64,000 nucleotides of DNA from M269 sp964640795 (GCA_964640795.1 CAZXIN010000030.1:1-64000); one strand, 5' to 3'. Shown: positions 5,494 through 15,046, numbered from the stretch's first letter. The notes: generated by a model not told the origin, from the sequence alone. Numbers and translations are program-made.

Positions 5494-8223
5494 ATGTCTC
5501 ATAAGCGCCCTTGGTTTGTCCCCGAAGTGGTACAAACGTCTAATATGGATTGTGGTCCAGCATGCTTAAAGAGCTTACTACAAGGCTTAGGCGTAAACGT
5601 GCATTACGGCCGACTAAGGGAAGCTTGCCAAACCGATGTCGATGGTACTTCTATTGACACGCTTGAGGAGATTCTCCCTAGGCTTGGGGTAGAGGCTGAA
5701 CAGGTGGTCATACCGGCTGATCACCTCTTATTGGATGAACCTAAATCACTACCTGCTATTGTGGTTGTGCGAATAGCTGATGGTGCAACACATTTTGTTG
5801 TTGCTTGGCGGACCTGTTGGGGTTTGGTGCAGATCATGGACCCTGCAACAGGTAGACGTTGGCCTAGTACCAAAGCCTTTCTTGATAGCCTGCATATTCA
5901 CACCATGCACTTACCTGCCAGCGATTGGCGTGATTGGGCGGGAGAAGATTACTTTTTAAAGCCACTTAGCAGCAAAATGCAGGCATTAAATCTGCCAGCC
6001 CATATTATTGAACAAGCTATCAACACTGGCTGTGATGATCCAGCATGGACAAGTTTGGCGTTTCTGGATGCGCTCGTGCGCATGTTAGCTGTGCTTGTTG
6101 ACACAAAGGCGATACAGAAAGGCAATGAAGTACAAAAGTTGTTCGCGTCACTTTTAGGTCGTTTTACTCAGGCAAGTACTGATCCGCTGTCGTTAGTACC
6201 CGCGCATTACTGGTGTGTAAAAGTAGAAGAAACACATTCATCTGACATTGAACTGGCCTATTCAGGTGCTGTTGTATTGAGGACCACATCTGAAGCGCAT
6301 CAGGTTAATGCAGAACAAGTCGACTCGGCTGACTTATTTCAAGCGCTACAAGAAAAGCCCAGTAAACCGCTAGCAACTTTATGGCAGTTGGTCAGGCAAG
6401 ACGGTGCCTTTGAGCCGCTTTTCTTATTCGTTGCTATGGCGATATCAGCACTAGGCGTACTCACAGAGATGTTGCTATTTCGAGGTTTAATAGACGTACA
6501 GGAGCAACTCAATTTAGGTAGCCAACGACTCGCTGCTGTGGGGTTATTGTGTTGCTTTTTAATAGCTTTAGTGATGCTTGAGTATTCAATGGCGTCAATG
6601 CTGCTGCGGTTTGGACGGCGACTTGAGAATAGATTTCGCATGCTTTTTCTGCAGAAAACACCCAGATTAAGCGATCACTTTTTTCATAGTCGTCCGAATT
6701 CTGATCTGGCCGAACGAAGTCACAAATTAAATGCCTTACGCCAACTCCCGTTATTAGCAGGTAGGCTGGTCAATAGCTTCTTTAGTATTATTGCCACGGT
6801 CGCTGGGTTGATATGGCTGGCTCCAGCCGTTGCTCCATGGATTATACTGCTAGCCATTATGCAAATCGCTATTCCTTTTATGTTCCAGCCTGTTATGGCT
6901 GAAAGGGATTTACGTGTTCGAACGCATGTCGGCGCCCTAGGTCAATTCTACTTAGATGCCTTACTCGGCTTAATACCCATAAGAGCACACGGCGCCGAAA
7001 ATGCTATACGACATGAACATGAAAGCTTACTCAGTGAGTGGACCAGAGCCAGTTACTCTTTTACCTATTTCAGGCTATCAAGCCAAGCGATACAAACCAT
7101 ACTGAGTACCGCTATTACCTTTGTACTTATTGTGACCAGCCTTGTCACTTATGGTCATAGCCCCTTTATGTTGTTGTTGATTTACTGGGCGCTCAACTTG
7201 CCTAGTATGGGGGACGAATTCGCCCAAGCTATTTTAGAGTACCCTCACCACAAAAATGTGACCTTACGTGCACTGGAGCCCTTGGGAGCAAGAGAGCTGG
7301 ATGAAGCTCCTTCTGCATTGGCATCACACGAAGATGATGTGCAACATAATGGGGCAGACAACGCCACTCAAGCAACGGCTCGTGATGGCGTAGCCATTGA
7401 TTTTAATCATGCCAGTATCATCGCCAGTGGCAACACTTTATTGCATAACATTAATCTGCATATAGATGCTGGCGAACATATCGCTATTGTCGGTGAGTCT
7501 GGTGCAGGTAAGTCAAGTTTGGTTGGCCTGCTGTTAGGTTGGCACAAAGCAGAGCAAGGCCAAGTATACATAGATGGTAAGCCACTTAATGGACATCAAC
7601 TCAATACATTTCGCCAGCAATGTGCATGGATAGACCCCTCTGTACAATTATGGAACGACACCTTCCTTAATAACTTGAAATATGGCGATCCATCAACAGA
7701 GGTGATGTCGGATGCCTTGGATAAGACACATTTAATCAATTTAGTGGCCAAGCTACCTAACGGATTGCAAACAGAACTCGGAGAAGGTGGAGGCTTTTTG
7801 TCTGGAGGTGAGGGGCAACGCGTTCGTATTGGTCGTGCTTTTAATCGACAAAAAGCGCGATGTGTCATCATGGATGAGCCATTTAGAGGGCTTGATCGCC
7901 CACAAAGAGAGCAGTTATTAGCCAATACACGCCAGTATTGGCAAAAAGCAACCTTGTTATGTATTACGCATGATATTAGCGAAACACAATCATTCGCTAG
8001 AGTGCTAGTTATTCAAGATGGACAAATCGTCGAAGACGGTGCGCCTGAGCAATTGTTGAAGAATACGAAATCGCACTATAGCCAATTATTAACGCAAGAA
8101 AAGCACGTACAAAATGATTGGAAACAAGAAGGCAATTGGCGCAAGCTCTATATTGAAAAAGGACAATTTGAAGAGCGCCTTACAACACAAGATGAAAGCC
8201 ATAGCGCTAGGGCCGAGCAATAG
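5494..8223 (+). CDS. C39 peptidase-containing ABC exporter
   Basis: 909 residues. Residues 8-150 are a bacteriocin-processing C39 peptidase. Gln14 and Cys20 (in QTSNMDCGPACL), His in GATHFVVAW and Asp in IMDPATG form the expected active site, so it should cut leader peptides. An unusual linker of about 150 residues follows, then a six-helix exporter core (about 300-610). The nucleotide-binding domain has Walker A GESGAGKSS (about 666), signature LSGGEGQR (about 769), Walker B CVIMDEP and H-loop ITHD. C39 exporters normally cut after a double-glycine-type motif of substrates such as bacteriocins, and the KAG of the neighbouring MKTKTNTKAGP peptides is the only candidate nearby. It is flanked tightly by the adaptor and the second ABC gene, so a heterodimer is plausible. 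Confidence 0.93.
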   Translation: MSHKRPWFVPEVVQTSNMDCGPACLKSLLQGLGVNVHYGRLREACQTDVDGTSIDTLEEILPRLGVEAEQVVIPADHLLLDEPKSLPAIVVVRIADGATHFVVAWRTCWGLVQIMDPATGRRWPSTKAFLDSLHIHTMHLPASDWRDWAGEDYFLKPLSSKMQALNLPAHIIEQAINTGCDDPAWTSLAFLDALVRMLAVLVDTKAIQKGNEVQKLFASLLGRFTQASTDPLSLVPAHYWCVKVEETHSSDIELAYSGAVVLRTTSEAHQVNAEQVDSADLFQALQEKPSKPLATLWQLVRQDGAFEPLFLFVAMAISALGVLTEMLLFRGLIDVQEQLNLGSQRLAAVGLLCCFLIALVMLEYSMASMLLRFGRRLENRFRMLFLQKTPRLSDHFFHSRPNSDLAERSHKLNALRQLPLLAGRLVNSFFSIIATVAGLIWLAPAVAPWIILLAIMQIAIPFMFQPVMAERDLRVRTHVGALGQFYLDALLGLIPIRAHGAENAIRHEHESLLSEWTRASYSFTYFRLSSQAIQTILSTAITFVLIVTSLVTYGHSPFMLLLIYWALNLPSMGDEFAQAILEYPHHKNVTLRALEPLGARELDEAPSALASHEDDVQHNGADNATQATARDGVAIDFNHASIIASGNTLLHNINLHIDAGEHIAIVGESGAGKSSLVGLLLGWHKAEQGQVYIDGKPLNGHQLNTFRQQCAWIDPSVQLWNDTFLNNLKYGDPSTEVMSDALDKTHLINLVAKLPNGLQTELGEGGGFLSGGEGQRVRIGRAFNRQKARCVIMDEPFRGLDRPQREQLLANTRQYWQKATLLCITHDISETQSFARVLVIQDGQIVEDGAPEQLLKNTKSHYSQLLTQEKHVQNDWKQEGNWRKLYIEKGQFEERLTTQDESHSARAEQ

Positions 8224-8225
8224 TT

Positions 8226-10358
8226 ATGGATGTCATCGAATACAATAATTTTATCGAGAGTGTTAGTTGGCCACTTGCCAGTGCAGACGCAGCGTTAGCC
8301 GCATTAACACAAACATGCTTTGCCTCATTAAAACATTCAACAGAACTGCAACCAAGCCCACAACACCAAGAAGATTTGGATACATGGTTATTACAAAGCA
8401 CCGCCGCGATGTCGCTGGAATCGCAACAGGTGTCTATCAGCTATGAACAAAGACACGCACTGCTAGGTAAAACAGCACCCGCAATCATTGGCATAGCAAT
8501 GAGCGAAGAAACAAAACTGCTGCTGTTGGTTAAAAGAACAAGGCGCGACTTTATCGTGCTAGATGCAAATTTAACCACACACAAAGTCGCGATATCTGAT
8601 TTAGTTGATTTTCTTGTTGAGCCAGTTGTACGACCTCTTAAGAGTCGTATCGAAACCCTTCTAGACGATGCTCAAATCCATCAGCGCCGCAGAGAAAAAG
8701 CAAAGGAAGTCATGCTGCAAGAGCAGCTTAAGGACTATGCTTTGCACGCTATTTGGTTACTCAGGTTGCCACCTTCGCAATCTTTTTGGCTGCAGGTTAA
8801 AAGTAAAGGCCTACACCTTAAATTGTTAGGCTTAACATTGACCTATACAGCGCAAAGTTTATTTTTTGTAGGGGGCTGGTGGCTTATTGGTCAAGCAGCT
8901 TTTAATGGACATGTTGATTTAGGTTGGCTATGGGCTTGGGGGTTATTGTTGTTAAGCCAAGTACCGCTGCAATTGCTAACAAGCTGGTTGCAAGCCAACA
9001 TTACAATAGATACAGGGCAACTGATCAAAAAGCGGCTATTGATTGGGTCGTTGATGATGGATCCTAATCGGCTTAAAAAGTTGGGGATCGGACAGCTACT
9101 CAGTCGTGTGTTTGACGCAGAAACGATAGAGTCAGTTACCTTGCAAGGCAGTTTTATTGCACTGTTGGCACTAGTAGAGCTCGGTGTTGCCATTTGGATT
9201 ATGCTAGCAGGGTTAGCGGGAGGTCTACACATAGCACTATTAGGCGCTTTTTTGATTGTGTTAGTTGTTATGTGCCGTCATCAGTTTACCTTACGCTATG
9301 CACTCACACAGTCTCGTTTGAACATGAGCCATCGCCTTATTGAAAAAATGGTCGGACACCGCACACGGTTAGCACAACAGCCTCAATCTGCATGGCACCA
9401 GCAGGAAGATAAAGAGTTACAACACTATGTTGACTCATCTAAAGCCATGGATGCTTCTTCAGCAAGGTTGACTGACATGATGCCAAGAGTGTGGTTGATC
9501 TTGGCAATCATTGCCTTTATACCCTCTATGATTGCTAATGACGCCCAGAGTATAGCTGTTGCCATTAGTCTTGGTGGCGTAATCTATGCTTATCAAGCAA
9601 TGAGTAAGATAGTTGACGGTTTTACCAACCTCTCTACAGCTGCTATTGCATGGCAGTACATGAAGTCAATATTTGCACAAGCACAGCAAGCATCACCAAT
9701 ACCCATCATTCCGTTACACAAGCAGGATGACTCACTCAACACTAAAAGCACCTTGCTCAATGCTTACAATCTCACCTTTGGCTATTCGACGGCACAAAAC
9801 CCTATTATTGAACAAGGGAATCTATCTATTCATTATGGAGATAACATTTTATTACAGGGTGAATCTGGTAGCGGTAAATCAACATTTGCTAACCTGCTAA
9901 CCGGCATTCAGCAACCCGATCAGGGCACGATATTATACAGAGGGTATGATCAAGCCAGTATAGGTTTAAAAGCATGGCGCAGGGCATTTGTTTTGGCTCC
10001 TCAGTTTCATCAAAACCATGTGTTTTCAGGGTCGTTTGCGTTCAACCTACTTATGGGGGATCAATGGCCACCAACAATGGAAGCAATGAGTAAGGCTGAG
10101 AAACTCTGCCACGATTTAGGGTTAGGATCATTATTGGAAAGAATGCCCGGCGGCATTATGCAAATGGTAGGTGAAACGGGGTGGCAGTTGTCACACGGTG
10201 AAAGAAGTCGGCTATTTCTCGCGCGCGCTATTTTGCAAAATGCTGATTTAGTGATCTTAGACGAAACTTTCGCATCGCTCGATCCTAACAACATACAGAT
10301 GGCCTTAAATTGTGTTAAAAAAGAAGCTAAGTCGCTGATTATTATTGCCCACCCTTGA
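8226..10358 (+). CDS. second ABC exporter subunit with catalytically dead peptidase-like N-domain
   Basis: 710 residues, starting two bases after the previous stop. The first 150 residues contain APAIIGIAM and RRDFIVLDANLTTHKVAISD, which resemble the second half of a C39 domain. There is no Cys-containing DCG motif, so this looks like a C39-like docking domain. A six-helix core follows (about 195-480). Walker A is GESGSGKST (about 545), the signature is LSHGERSR (a His in place of the usual second Gly), Walker B is LVILDET. The protein ends at its H-loop (IIIAHP, last residues 705-710), so the tail that normally follows is missing. It probably pairs with the C39 subunit. Two-ABC arrangements of this sort recall NHLM-type peptide exporters, though that link is by analogy only. 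Confidence 0.88.
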   Translation: MDVIEYNNFIESVSWPLASADAALAALTQTCFASLKHSTELQPSPQHQEDLDTWLLQSTAAMSLESQQVSISYEQRHALLGKTAPAIIGIAMSEETKLLLLVKRTRRDFIVLDANLTTHKVAISDLVDFLVEPVVRPLKSRIETLLDDAQIHQRRREKAKEVMLQEQLKDYALHAIWLLRLPPSQSFWLQVKSKGLHLKLLGLTLTYTAQSLFFVGGWWLIGQAAFNGHVDLGWLWAWGLLLLSQVPLQLLTSWLQANITIDTGQLIKKRLLIGSLMMDPNRLKKLGIGQLLSRVFDAETIESVTLQGSFIALLALVELGVAIWIMLAGLAGGLHIALLGAFLIVLVVMCRHQFTLRYALTQSRLNMSHRLIEKMVGHRTRLAQQPQSAWHQQEDKELQHYVDSSKAMDASSARLTDMMPRVWLILAIIAFIPSMIANDAQSIAVAISLGGVIYAYQAMSKIVDGFTNLSTAAIAWQYMKSIFAQAQQASPIPIIPLHKQDDSLNTKSTLLNAYNLTFGYSTAQNPIIEQGNLSIHYGDNILLQGESGSGKSTFANLLTGIQQPDQGTILYRGYDQASIGLKAWRRAFVLAPQFHQNHVFSGSFAFNLLMGDQWPPTMEAMSKAEKLCHDLGLGSLLERMPGGIMQMVGETGWQLSHGERSRLFLARAILQNADLVILDETFASLDPNNIQMALNCVKKEAKSLIIIAHP

Positions 10359-10408
10359 CAAGAAAATACCTCCCTAATATTTCAAATTAATAAAAAAATT
10401 ATATTTTT

Positions 10409-10440
10409 TTGACATGCAATAGTCGGATCAATTAGGTTAG
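10409..10440 (+). promoter_or_regulatory. candidate sigma-70 promoter for peptides 8-9
   Basis: TTGACA at 10409-10414 is followed about 17-18 bases later by TTAGGTTAG, in an AT-rich gap after the exporter operon. The next gene, peptide 8, starts at 10472. The -10 match is poor, so this is tentative. Confidence 0.35.
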
Positions 10441-10471
10441 TTACTCTACTAACGCATCGGATTTCACCTCA

Positions 10472-10561
10472 ATGAAAGCTAAAACCAATACTAAAGCAGG
10501 GCCAACAATCGGAAGTCGTCGGTTCGTACAGAACAGTGACTATGTTCGGCTAAGAACGTAA
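10472..10561 (+). CDS. long-tailed peptide 8 of the KTNTKAGP family
   Basis: 29 residues. The leader is MKAKTNTKAGP, with Ala for Thr at position 3, and the 18-residue tail is TIGSRRFVQNSDYVRLRT. The tail is much longer than in the upstream copies and includes aromatic residues. No good Shine-Dalgarno precedes it (TTTCACCTCAATG). It lies 114 bases after the exporter operon. The leader match with synonymous codon changes (GCA for Ala, ACT for Thr) shows that the protein sequence, not the DNA, is conserved. Confidence 0.65.
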   Translation: MKAKTNTKAGPTIGSRRFVQNSDYVRLRT

Positions 10562-10582
10562 AACAACACAAGGGCCATCAAT

Positions 10583-10648
10583 ATGAAAACCAGAACAAAC
10601 ACCAAAGCCGGGCCTTTAATTAGTGTAGGCAAACCTAAAAAAACTTAA
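10583..10648 (+). CDS. short peptide 9 of the KTNTKAGP family
   Basis: 21 residues: MKTRTNTKAGP then LISVGKPKKT. The leader has Arg for Lys at position 4, which keeps the charge. AAGGGCC lies 10-12 bases upstream. It follows peptide 8 by 21 bases and is probably on the same transcript. With peptide 8 it shows that the family brackets the exporter operon on both sides. Confidence 0.65.
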   Translation: MKTRTNTKAGPLISVGKPKKT

Positions 10649-10668
10649 TCCATAGAACTCTATACAGA

Positions 10669-10714
10669 GTCAGCTTTAGCAGGGAATTATGTTAGGTATT
10701 CAGCTGAAGCTGAC
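10669..10714 (+). terminator. hairpin after peptide 9
   Basis: Arms GTCAGCTTTAGC (10669-10680) and GCTGAAGCTGAC (10703-10714) pair over 12 bases with one G-T pair and a 22-base loop. No U run follows, so it may be an RNA end or a regulatory stem. The rest of 10715-10855 shows nothing I can identify. Confidence 0.4.
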
Positions 10715-10855
10715 CCTACCTAAAGAAAAACAAATTAATCATATAATACAGTCACTTACAAAAAGAAGAATACCAGAAGGTTAGTCAAAACCATCTTACG
10801 TATAGTAAGGCCATCGAATTTGAGCGCATAAGCGCTGTATGAAGAAGGATTTACT

Positions 10856-11062
10856 ATGCAAACATTAAAAAATACGGTTTTACTCTTGTTAAATATTTCG
10901 ACTATTGCCTTTCTTGGTTATATTGCGCAGTCGAGCTTACTCAGCTCCTTTGTTATGGTTGCTTTCATTCTTTTCTGTGTTGTCGCTATGCCTTTCCTGT
11001 CGATGTATGCTGTTAAGCAGTACTTAGACTTATCCCTTAAACCTAGATATGAAAAGAGCTGA
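10856..11062 (+). CDS. small two-helix membrane protein
   Basis: 68 residues with two hydrophobic segments (about 7-27 and 31-53) separated by a short loop, and a short basic C-terminus (KPRYEKS). GAAGAAGGA lies about eight bases before the ATG. I do not recognise a family. It lies 208 bases after peptide 9 on the same strand and could be an immunity or accessory protein of the peptide system, but that rests on position and size only. Confidence 0.55.
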   Translation: MQTLKNTVLLLLNISTIAFLGYIAQSSLLSSFVMVAFILFCVVAMPFLSMYAVKQYLDLSLKPRYEKS

Positions 11063-11318
11063 GTGATAGCCGCTCTACCAACCAATTCATAGGCGATTAA
11101 CACGTTCTCCAACAAACATGATTCTCATGGATAACATCACACCAACGCGCCATTTTCTTACCACAAATAAGACTTATTAAGCCTTTTCGCTCTGAAAAAC
11201 ACGAGAAAAAAGCTTCTCTGGAGTATTTTAAAAACAAATAAAACGTTTTAAAAACAAAAGCTTGAAATCGGAAGGTTACCGGAAGGCTAATAAAACACGT
11301 TCCGATTAGAGTATTGAC

Positions 11319-12416
11319 ATGCACATCCGTAATTTTGCACAAAAAAAGCGAGTTATAAACGATATGTCAAACAACAGTAATTCGAAAAATAACAAAAACA
11401 ATCCGTTAACCGATCCATCAATACGTGATGCAAACGAGTCGAGTAACTTTGAACATGCGCCTATCTCTTTTGTGAAAAGCTTGCCACATTCCAATGAGTG
11501 CGATCAGCTTGCGATGTTATGCAACATGATCAACTTTATTACGGAAGGAATTTTCATCATTAACAATGATGGCGTTATAGAGATGGTTAATGCTTACGCT
11601 GCGAAATTGTTTGGAGCCCAAAAAGAAGCGTTGATTGGGCGTAAATGGTCTGACTTTTTGAACGACCTTCATCGTGATGAATATGACGAGCTACTTAAAA
11701 ACCTCAAAGCGAGTAAAGAAGCAAATTTAAGTCATGGTCCTAAAGAAATTTTATTAAACTGTGGTGATGGCACATCATTGGCTGCGGACCTTTCCTTATC
11801 TTGTTTACCTTACCTACAAACTAAGGTTAACCCCCTCTTTATCGGGGTTTTACACAACCTGACTAGCCACAAAGCAGAATACAATAAACTACGCAGACAA
11901 GCGCGAACAGATAAGCTCACAGGGTTAGCAAACAGACATGCGTTTGAAGAGTCACTGCATGATAGCTGGTTAGAGTGTGTCACCAATAATCAACCAATCA
12001 GTATGTTGATGATAGATATTGATTATTTTAAGCAGTTTAATGATCAACATGGCCATATTAATGGTGATAAATGTATTAAGAAAGTGGGTGCGGCAATCAA
12101 CTCTTGCGTGCCCTCAAGAGACTGTCTTACAGCACGTTATGGTGGTGAAGAGTTTACGATGATACTCCCGCGCTGTAATGCCAGTGTTGCAGAGGCGATA
12201 GCTAAGCAAGTGCAAAAGCAAATCGCTGCACTGTCTTTTGTTGATCAGGGGTTGAGCCCAGAAGTTAAAATAACCGTTAGCCAAGGCATAGCTTGTGAAA
12301 AAAGTAGCCTTTACAGCAAACCGGAAACCTTACTTTGCCTTGCAGATGAGGCATTGTACAAAGCCAAATCTAGTGGCCGAGATAGAATTAAAGTCAATAA
12401 CAAAGATAAATCATAG
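11319..12416 (+). CDS. PAS-GGDEF diguanylate cyclase
   Basis: 365 residues, no membrane segment. A PAS domain (about 65-190, FITEGIFIINNDGVIEMVNA) precedes a GGDEF domain (about 195-360). The cyclase core has DKLTGLANR, DIDYFKQFNDQHGH and the active-site loop RYGGEEF (about residues 273-279). The motif is intact, so it should make c-di-GMP. No RxxD inhibition site lies at the usual spacing. An alternative ATG at 11364 (MSNNSN) is possible, since the segment before it has weak signals. A good terminator follows at 12453. Confidence 0.92.
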   Translation: MHIRNFAQKKRVINDMSNNSNSKNNKNNPLTDPSIRDANESSNFEHAPISFVKSLPHSNECDQLAMLCNMINFITEGIFIINNDGVIEMVNAYAAKLFGAQKEALIGRKWSDFLNDLHRDEYDELLKNLKASKEANLSHGPKEILLNCGDGTSLAADLSLSCLPYLQTKVNPLFIGVLHNLTSHKAEYNKLRRQARTDKLTGLANRHAFEESLHDSWLECVTNNQPISMLMIDIDYFKQFNDQHGHINGDKCIKKVGAAINSCVPSRDCLTARYGGEEFTMILPRCNASVAEAIAKQVQKQIAALSFVDQGLSPEVKITVSQGIACEKSSLYSKPETLLCLADEALYKAKSSGRDRIKVNNKDKS

Positions 12417-12452
12417 ATTCAATACAGTTGATACCTACCTGCGAAGTATTGC

Positions 12453-12478
12453 GGCCCTTCTTATAGGGCCATTTTTTT
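12453..12478 (+). terminator. rho-independent terminator
   Basis: GGCCCT (12453-12458) pairs with AGGGCC (12465-12470) around a six-base loop and is followed by ATTTTTTT. It lies 37 bases after the cyclase stop. Confidence 0.85.
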
Positions 12479-12504
12479 GAGATCCACGTCTTTATAATAA
12501 CATC

Positions 12505-12682
12505 CTCACACATTCCCGATTGAAATCGGTCCCACAGCTAGCGGCCTTGTCATAGCCCAATAGAGCTGTGAGAGCAGTTTTCACTGCGAATGCCTCAGCT
12601 ATTATGACGCTCTCACACTTTCCCGATTGACATCGGTCCCACAGCTAGTGGCCTTGTCATAGCCCGACAGAGCTGTGGGAGG
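12505..12682. repeat. two copies of a REP-like palindromic repeat
   Basis: Copies at 12505-12575 and 12612-12682 run from CTCACA through CCCGATTGAAATCGGTCCCA to GAGCTGTG(A/G)GAG, differing at only a few positions. On the minus strand each contains GTGGGACCGATTTCAATCGG, the same palindrome seen at 17713-18115 and, diverged, at 3385 and 3884. They lie at the 3' end of the TonB receptor gene. Confidence 0.8.
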
Positions 12683-12694
12683 AGGACCACAGAG

Positions 12695-15046
12695 CTACTT
12701 ACCCTCAAATACGTAGCGTGCTTCAAGATAAAAAGTACGAAGTGGCCATGGATGAAAAACAAATGCTTCTTCATTGGTTATGTTTTCAATGCCTGCACTT
12801 ATGCGCGTGCTGTCACTGACTTGCCAATTAACCTTAACACCTACAAACAAATATTCGTCTTGTGCACCAAAAACATTCTCTGCAATGTCGAGGTTATCCA
12901 AACGAGCAAAGCTGTTGCTTGCAAAACGCGCACTCAAGCTAACATCAACTTTCGGATTAATGTCATAACCAAAAATCACATTGCTTCGCCAACGAGGCAA
13001 GCGCGGGAACTCATTGCCGATGATATCGGGGTTCAGTGCATTCTCGGTAATCTCGGCGTCGATGTAACTTAAGTTGTAACGAATTCGCACTCCGGTATTG
13101 GCTATATTGTCATGCTGAAAAATAAACTCTGCACCAGCTGTTGTCACCTCGTCTGTTGGCAAGCTAGTGGTTACATTACCGATGTCGGTAGGCGTGGTTT
13201 GATTAAAAATCACATCATCAACTATGTCATAGAATAGGTTCACCCCAATACTGCCCGATTCAAAGTTCTGATTAATCGAAAAATTATGGAAAATGCCATC
13301 CTCAGGTTCCAATGATGGATCCGAGATAAAGGTTGTCCCCCCACCAGTGGCATCGTCATTGCGAAAAAGCTCTTCTACAATAGGAAAACGCAAGGCTTTA
13401 GCTATCGAGTACCGAATTGACAATGACTCGGTAGGGAAATACCCAATCGACAACTTAGGTGAAATACCGGTTTCTGATCGACTATCAACTTCTGTTCCAC
13501 CGGTAAAACCATTGTTGGTTTCCCAGTCCTCTAGACGCAAGCCAACAGCTAAGTCCCACTGTTCATTAAAGGCATAGCCATACTGAAAAAAAGCAGCCAA
13601 GGTTTCTGTTTTACCACCACTGTCTGAGCGCCCAGTGGTGCGATCACCCTCTGTTTCATCATCAGCGCGTATGCCTGTTATGACGTTAAAGTCATCAGCT
13701 ATAAGGCTTAGTTCATAACGGTCAGCATGAAAACCAACAGACAAGCGCTGTTTGTCATCATTAAATAAGCTTTCTGTGCCAAACTTGACGTCCAGCGTTT
13801 GCCAACCGGTATCGTCAAACTCGGTGATCCGGCCTCCAAAACCTTGGTTCACACTAGCAAAGTCGGGATCAACAGGGCTGCGACCTGTACGTATTTCTCT
13901 GTCGTCGATAATCTCAAATCGGCTATAAAACCCATCATAAGCCCAACTTGTATTCGCAATGAGTCCACTAACACCAAAACCAAGCAGTAGGCTGTCTCTA
14001 TCTTGTGTTCGATTTTGTAGGTTGCTACCTCTAACACCGAACGACTGGCCCTCTGTATTGGCAGTACCGTTAAAGAACGGATTACCTGACTCGTCAAGCA
14101 ATAAGCTTCGCGTTTGCAATTCGTCACGGCTACGCTCTTCATAAGCAATCGTGCCGCGTAGTTGAACATTTCCCAAGTCGTAACCCAACTTGATTTTGTA
14201 GAGTTCGGTTAGGGCTTCTTCTGGCCCTGAGTCAGCATAAAAAATAGCATCTCGCCCTTGTGCCTCGATCCTTTCAACACCGCCAGTCACGGGTGTCCCC
14301 TCATCACTGTCACTCGTTGTGCCAAAGAATTGGGTAAGAGGCTGGCTTTCATTGTCCAACCTATTGTACGAGGCAAAAATGGTAAGGTTGTCTATCTTGT
14401 CTTCATAACCAATAAAGGCTCTGCCACCATTAAACCTATCGTCGCGATTCAGTAGGTCAAACTCCTGACTAAAGAATGCACCTTCTAACACTAAGCGCTG
14501 CTTCTCCGGTGTTTTGGTGGTGATATTGACGACACCACCAATAGCATTACCACTGTATTCAGCAGAGAAGGGGCCGTAGATGACTTCAACTTGTTCGACT
14601 TCGTTAGGCGACACAAGTGACCAGCGAGGTGCACCTGCAAAACGGGTTTGCAAGTGATAGTGCAGTGGCAACCCATCAGCGAAAACCTGACTACGTGTCC
14701 CTTGGAACACATTTGATCCACGAATACCTATAACCCCATTCGGATCACCGATAAAACGTCGACGAACCACTAAGCTGGGCTCATAGGCGATGGCATCTTC
14801 TATGGTTTGCACGCTGATACTATCCAGCACTGCCTGATCAACCACGCTAGTCGGACTGACGACTGTAGTGTCTTGAAACAATCTGTCAGCAATGACCGTG
14901 ACAGTCTCGACTTCATCACTAAAACCCGTGTTCTCTTCCTTGTCCTCAGCACTGAATACGTAAGCGGAGAAAACAACACTAGATGACAATAAAACAGGCA
15001 CACCCGCACGAATTGCAGACACACAAAACTTCTTTGATAAAAACAT
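12695..15046 (-). CDS. TonB-dependent outer-membrane receptor
   Basis: About 783 residues. A signal peptide (MFLSKKFCVSAIRAGVPVLL..) is followed by a likely TonB box (VETVTVIAD). The plug (about 45-165) has IEDAIAYEPSLVV, IRGSNVFQGTRSQVFADGLP and VEVIYGPFSAEYSGNAIGG. A 22-strand barrel follows, ending in an aromatic residue motif (LEARYVFEGK). I chose the ATG at 15046 because GGAAAG lies five bases upstream. A start at 15058 would add MESF. Such receptors import metal chelates or other scarce compounds using ExbBD-TonB. The substrate is not readable. The upstream partner (15113-15544) and the TetR gene suggest one regulated unit. Confidence 0.92.
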   Translation of the reverse strand: MFLSKKFCVSAIRAGVPVLLSSSVVFSAYVFSAEDKEENTGFSDEVETVTVIADRLFQDTTVVSPTSVVDQAVLDSISVQTIEDAIAYEPSLVVRRRFIGDPNGVIGIRGSNVFQGTRSQVFADGLPLHYHLQTRFAGAPRWSLVSPNEVEQVEVIYGPFSAEYSGNAIGGVVNITTKTPEKQRLVLEGAFFSQEFDLLNRDDRFNGGRAFIGYEDKIDNLTIFASYNRLDNESQPLTQFFGTTSDSDEGTPVTGGVERIEAQGRDAIFYADSGPEEALTELYKIKLGYDLGNVQLRGTIAYEERSRDELQTRSLLLDESGNPFFNGTANTEGQSFGVRGSNLQNRTQDRDSLLLGFGVSGLIANTSWAYDGFYSRFEIIDDREIRTGRSPVDPDFASVNQGFGGRITEFDDTGWQTLDVKFGTESLFNDDKQRLSVGFHADRYELSLIADDFNVITGIRADDETEGDRTTGRSDSGGKTETLAAFFQYGYAFNEQWDLAVGLRLEDWETNNGFTGGTEVDSRSETGISPKLSIGYFPTESLSIRYSIAKALRFPIVEELFRNDDATGGGTTFISDPSLEPEDGIFHNFSINQNFESGSIGVNLFYDIVDDVIFNQTTPTDIGNVTTSLPTDEVTTAGAEFIFQHDNIANTGVRIRYNLSYIDAEITENALNPDIIGNEFPRLPRWRSNVIFGYDINPKVDVSLSARFASNSFARLDNLDIAENVFGAQDEYLFVGVKVNWQVSDSTRISAGIENITNEEAFVFHPWPLRTFYLEARYVFEGK

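Noticed and set aside
4302..10358. RTX toxin type I secretion system
   Set aside because: HlyD and ABC genes fit, but no glycine-rich nonapeptide RTX gene is near and the C39 domain has its catalytic residues, unlike RTX exporters.
11063..11318. Possible c-di-GMP riboswitch upstream of the GGDEF gene
   Set aside because: No GEMM-type conserved core was found in the 256 bases.
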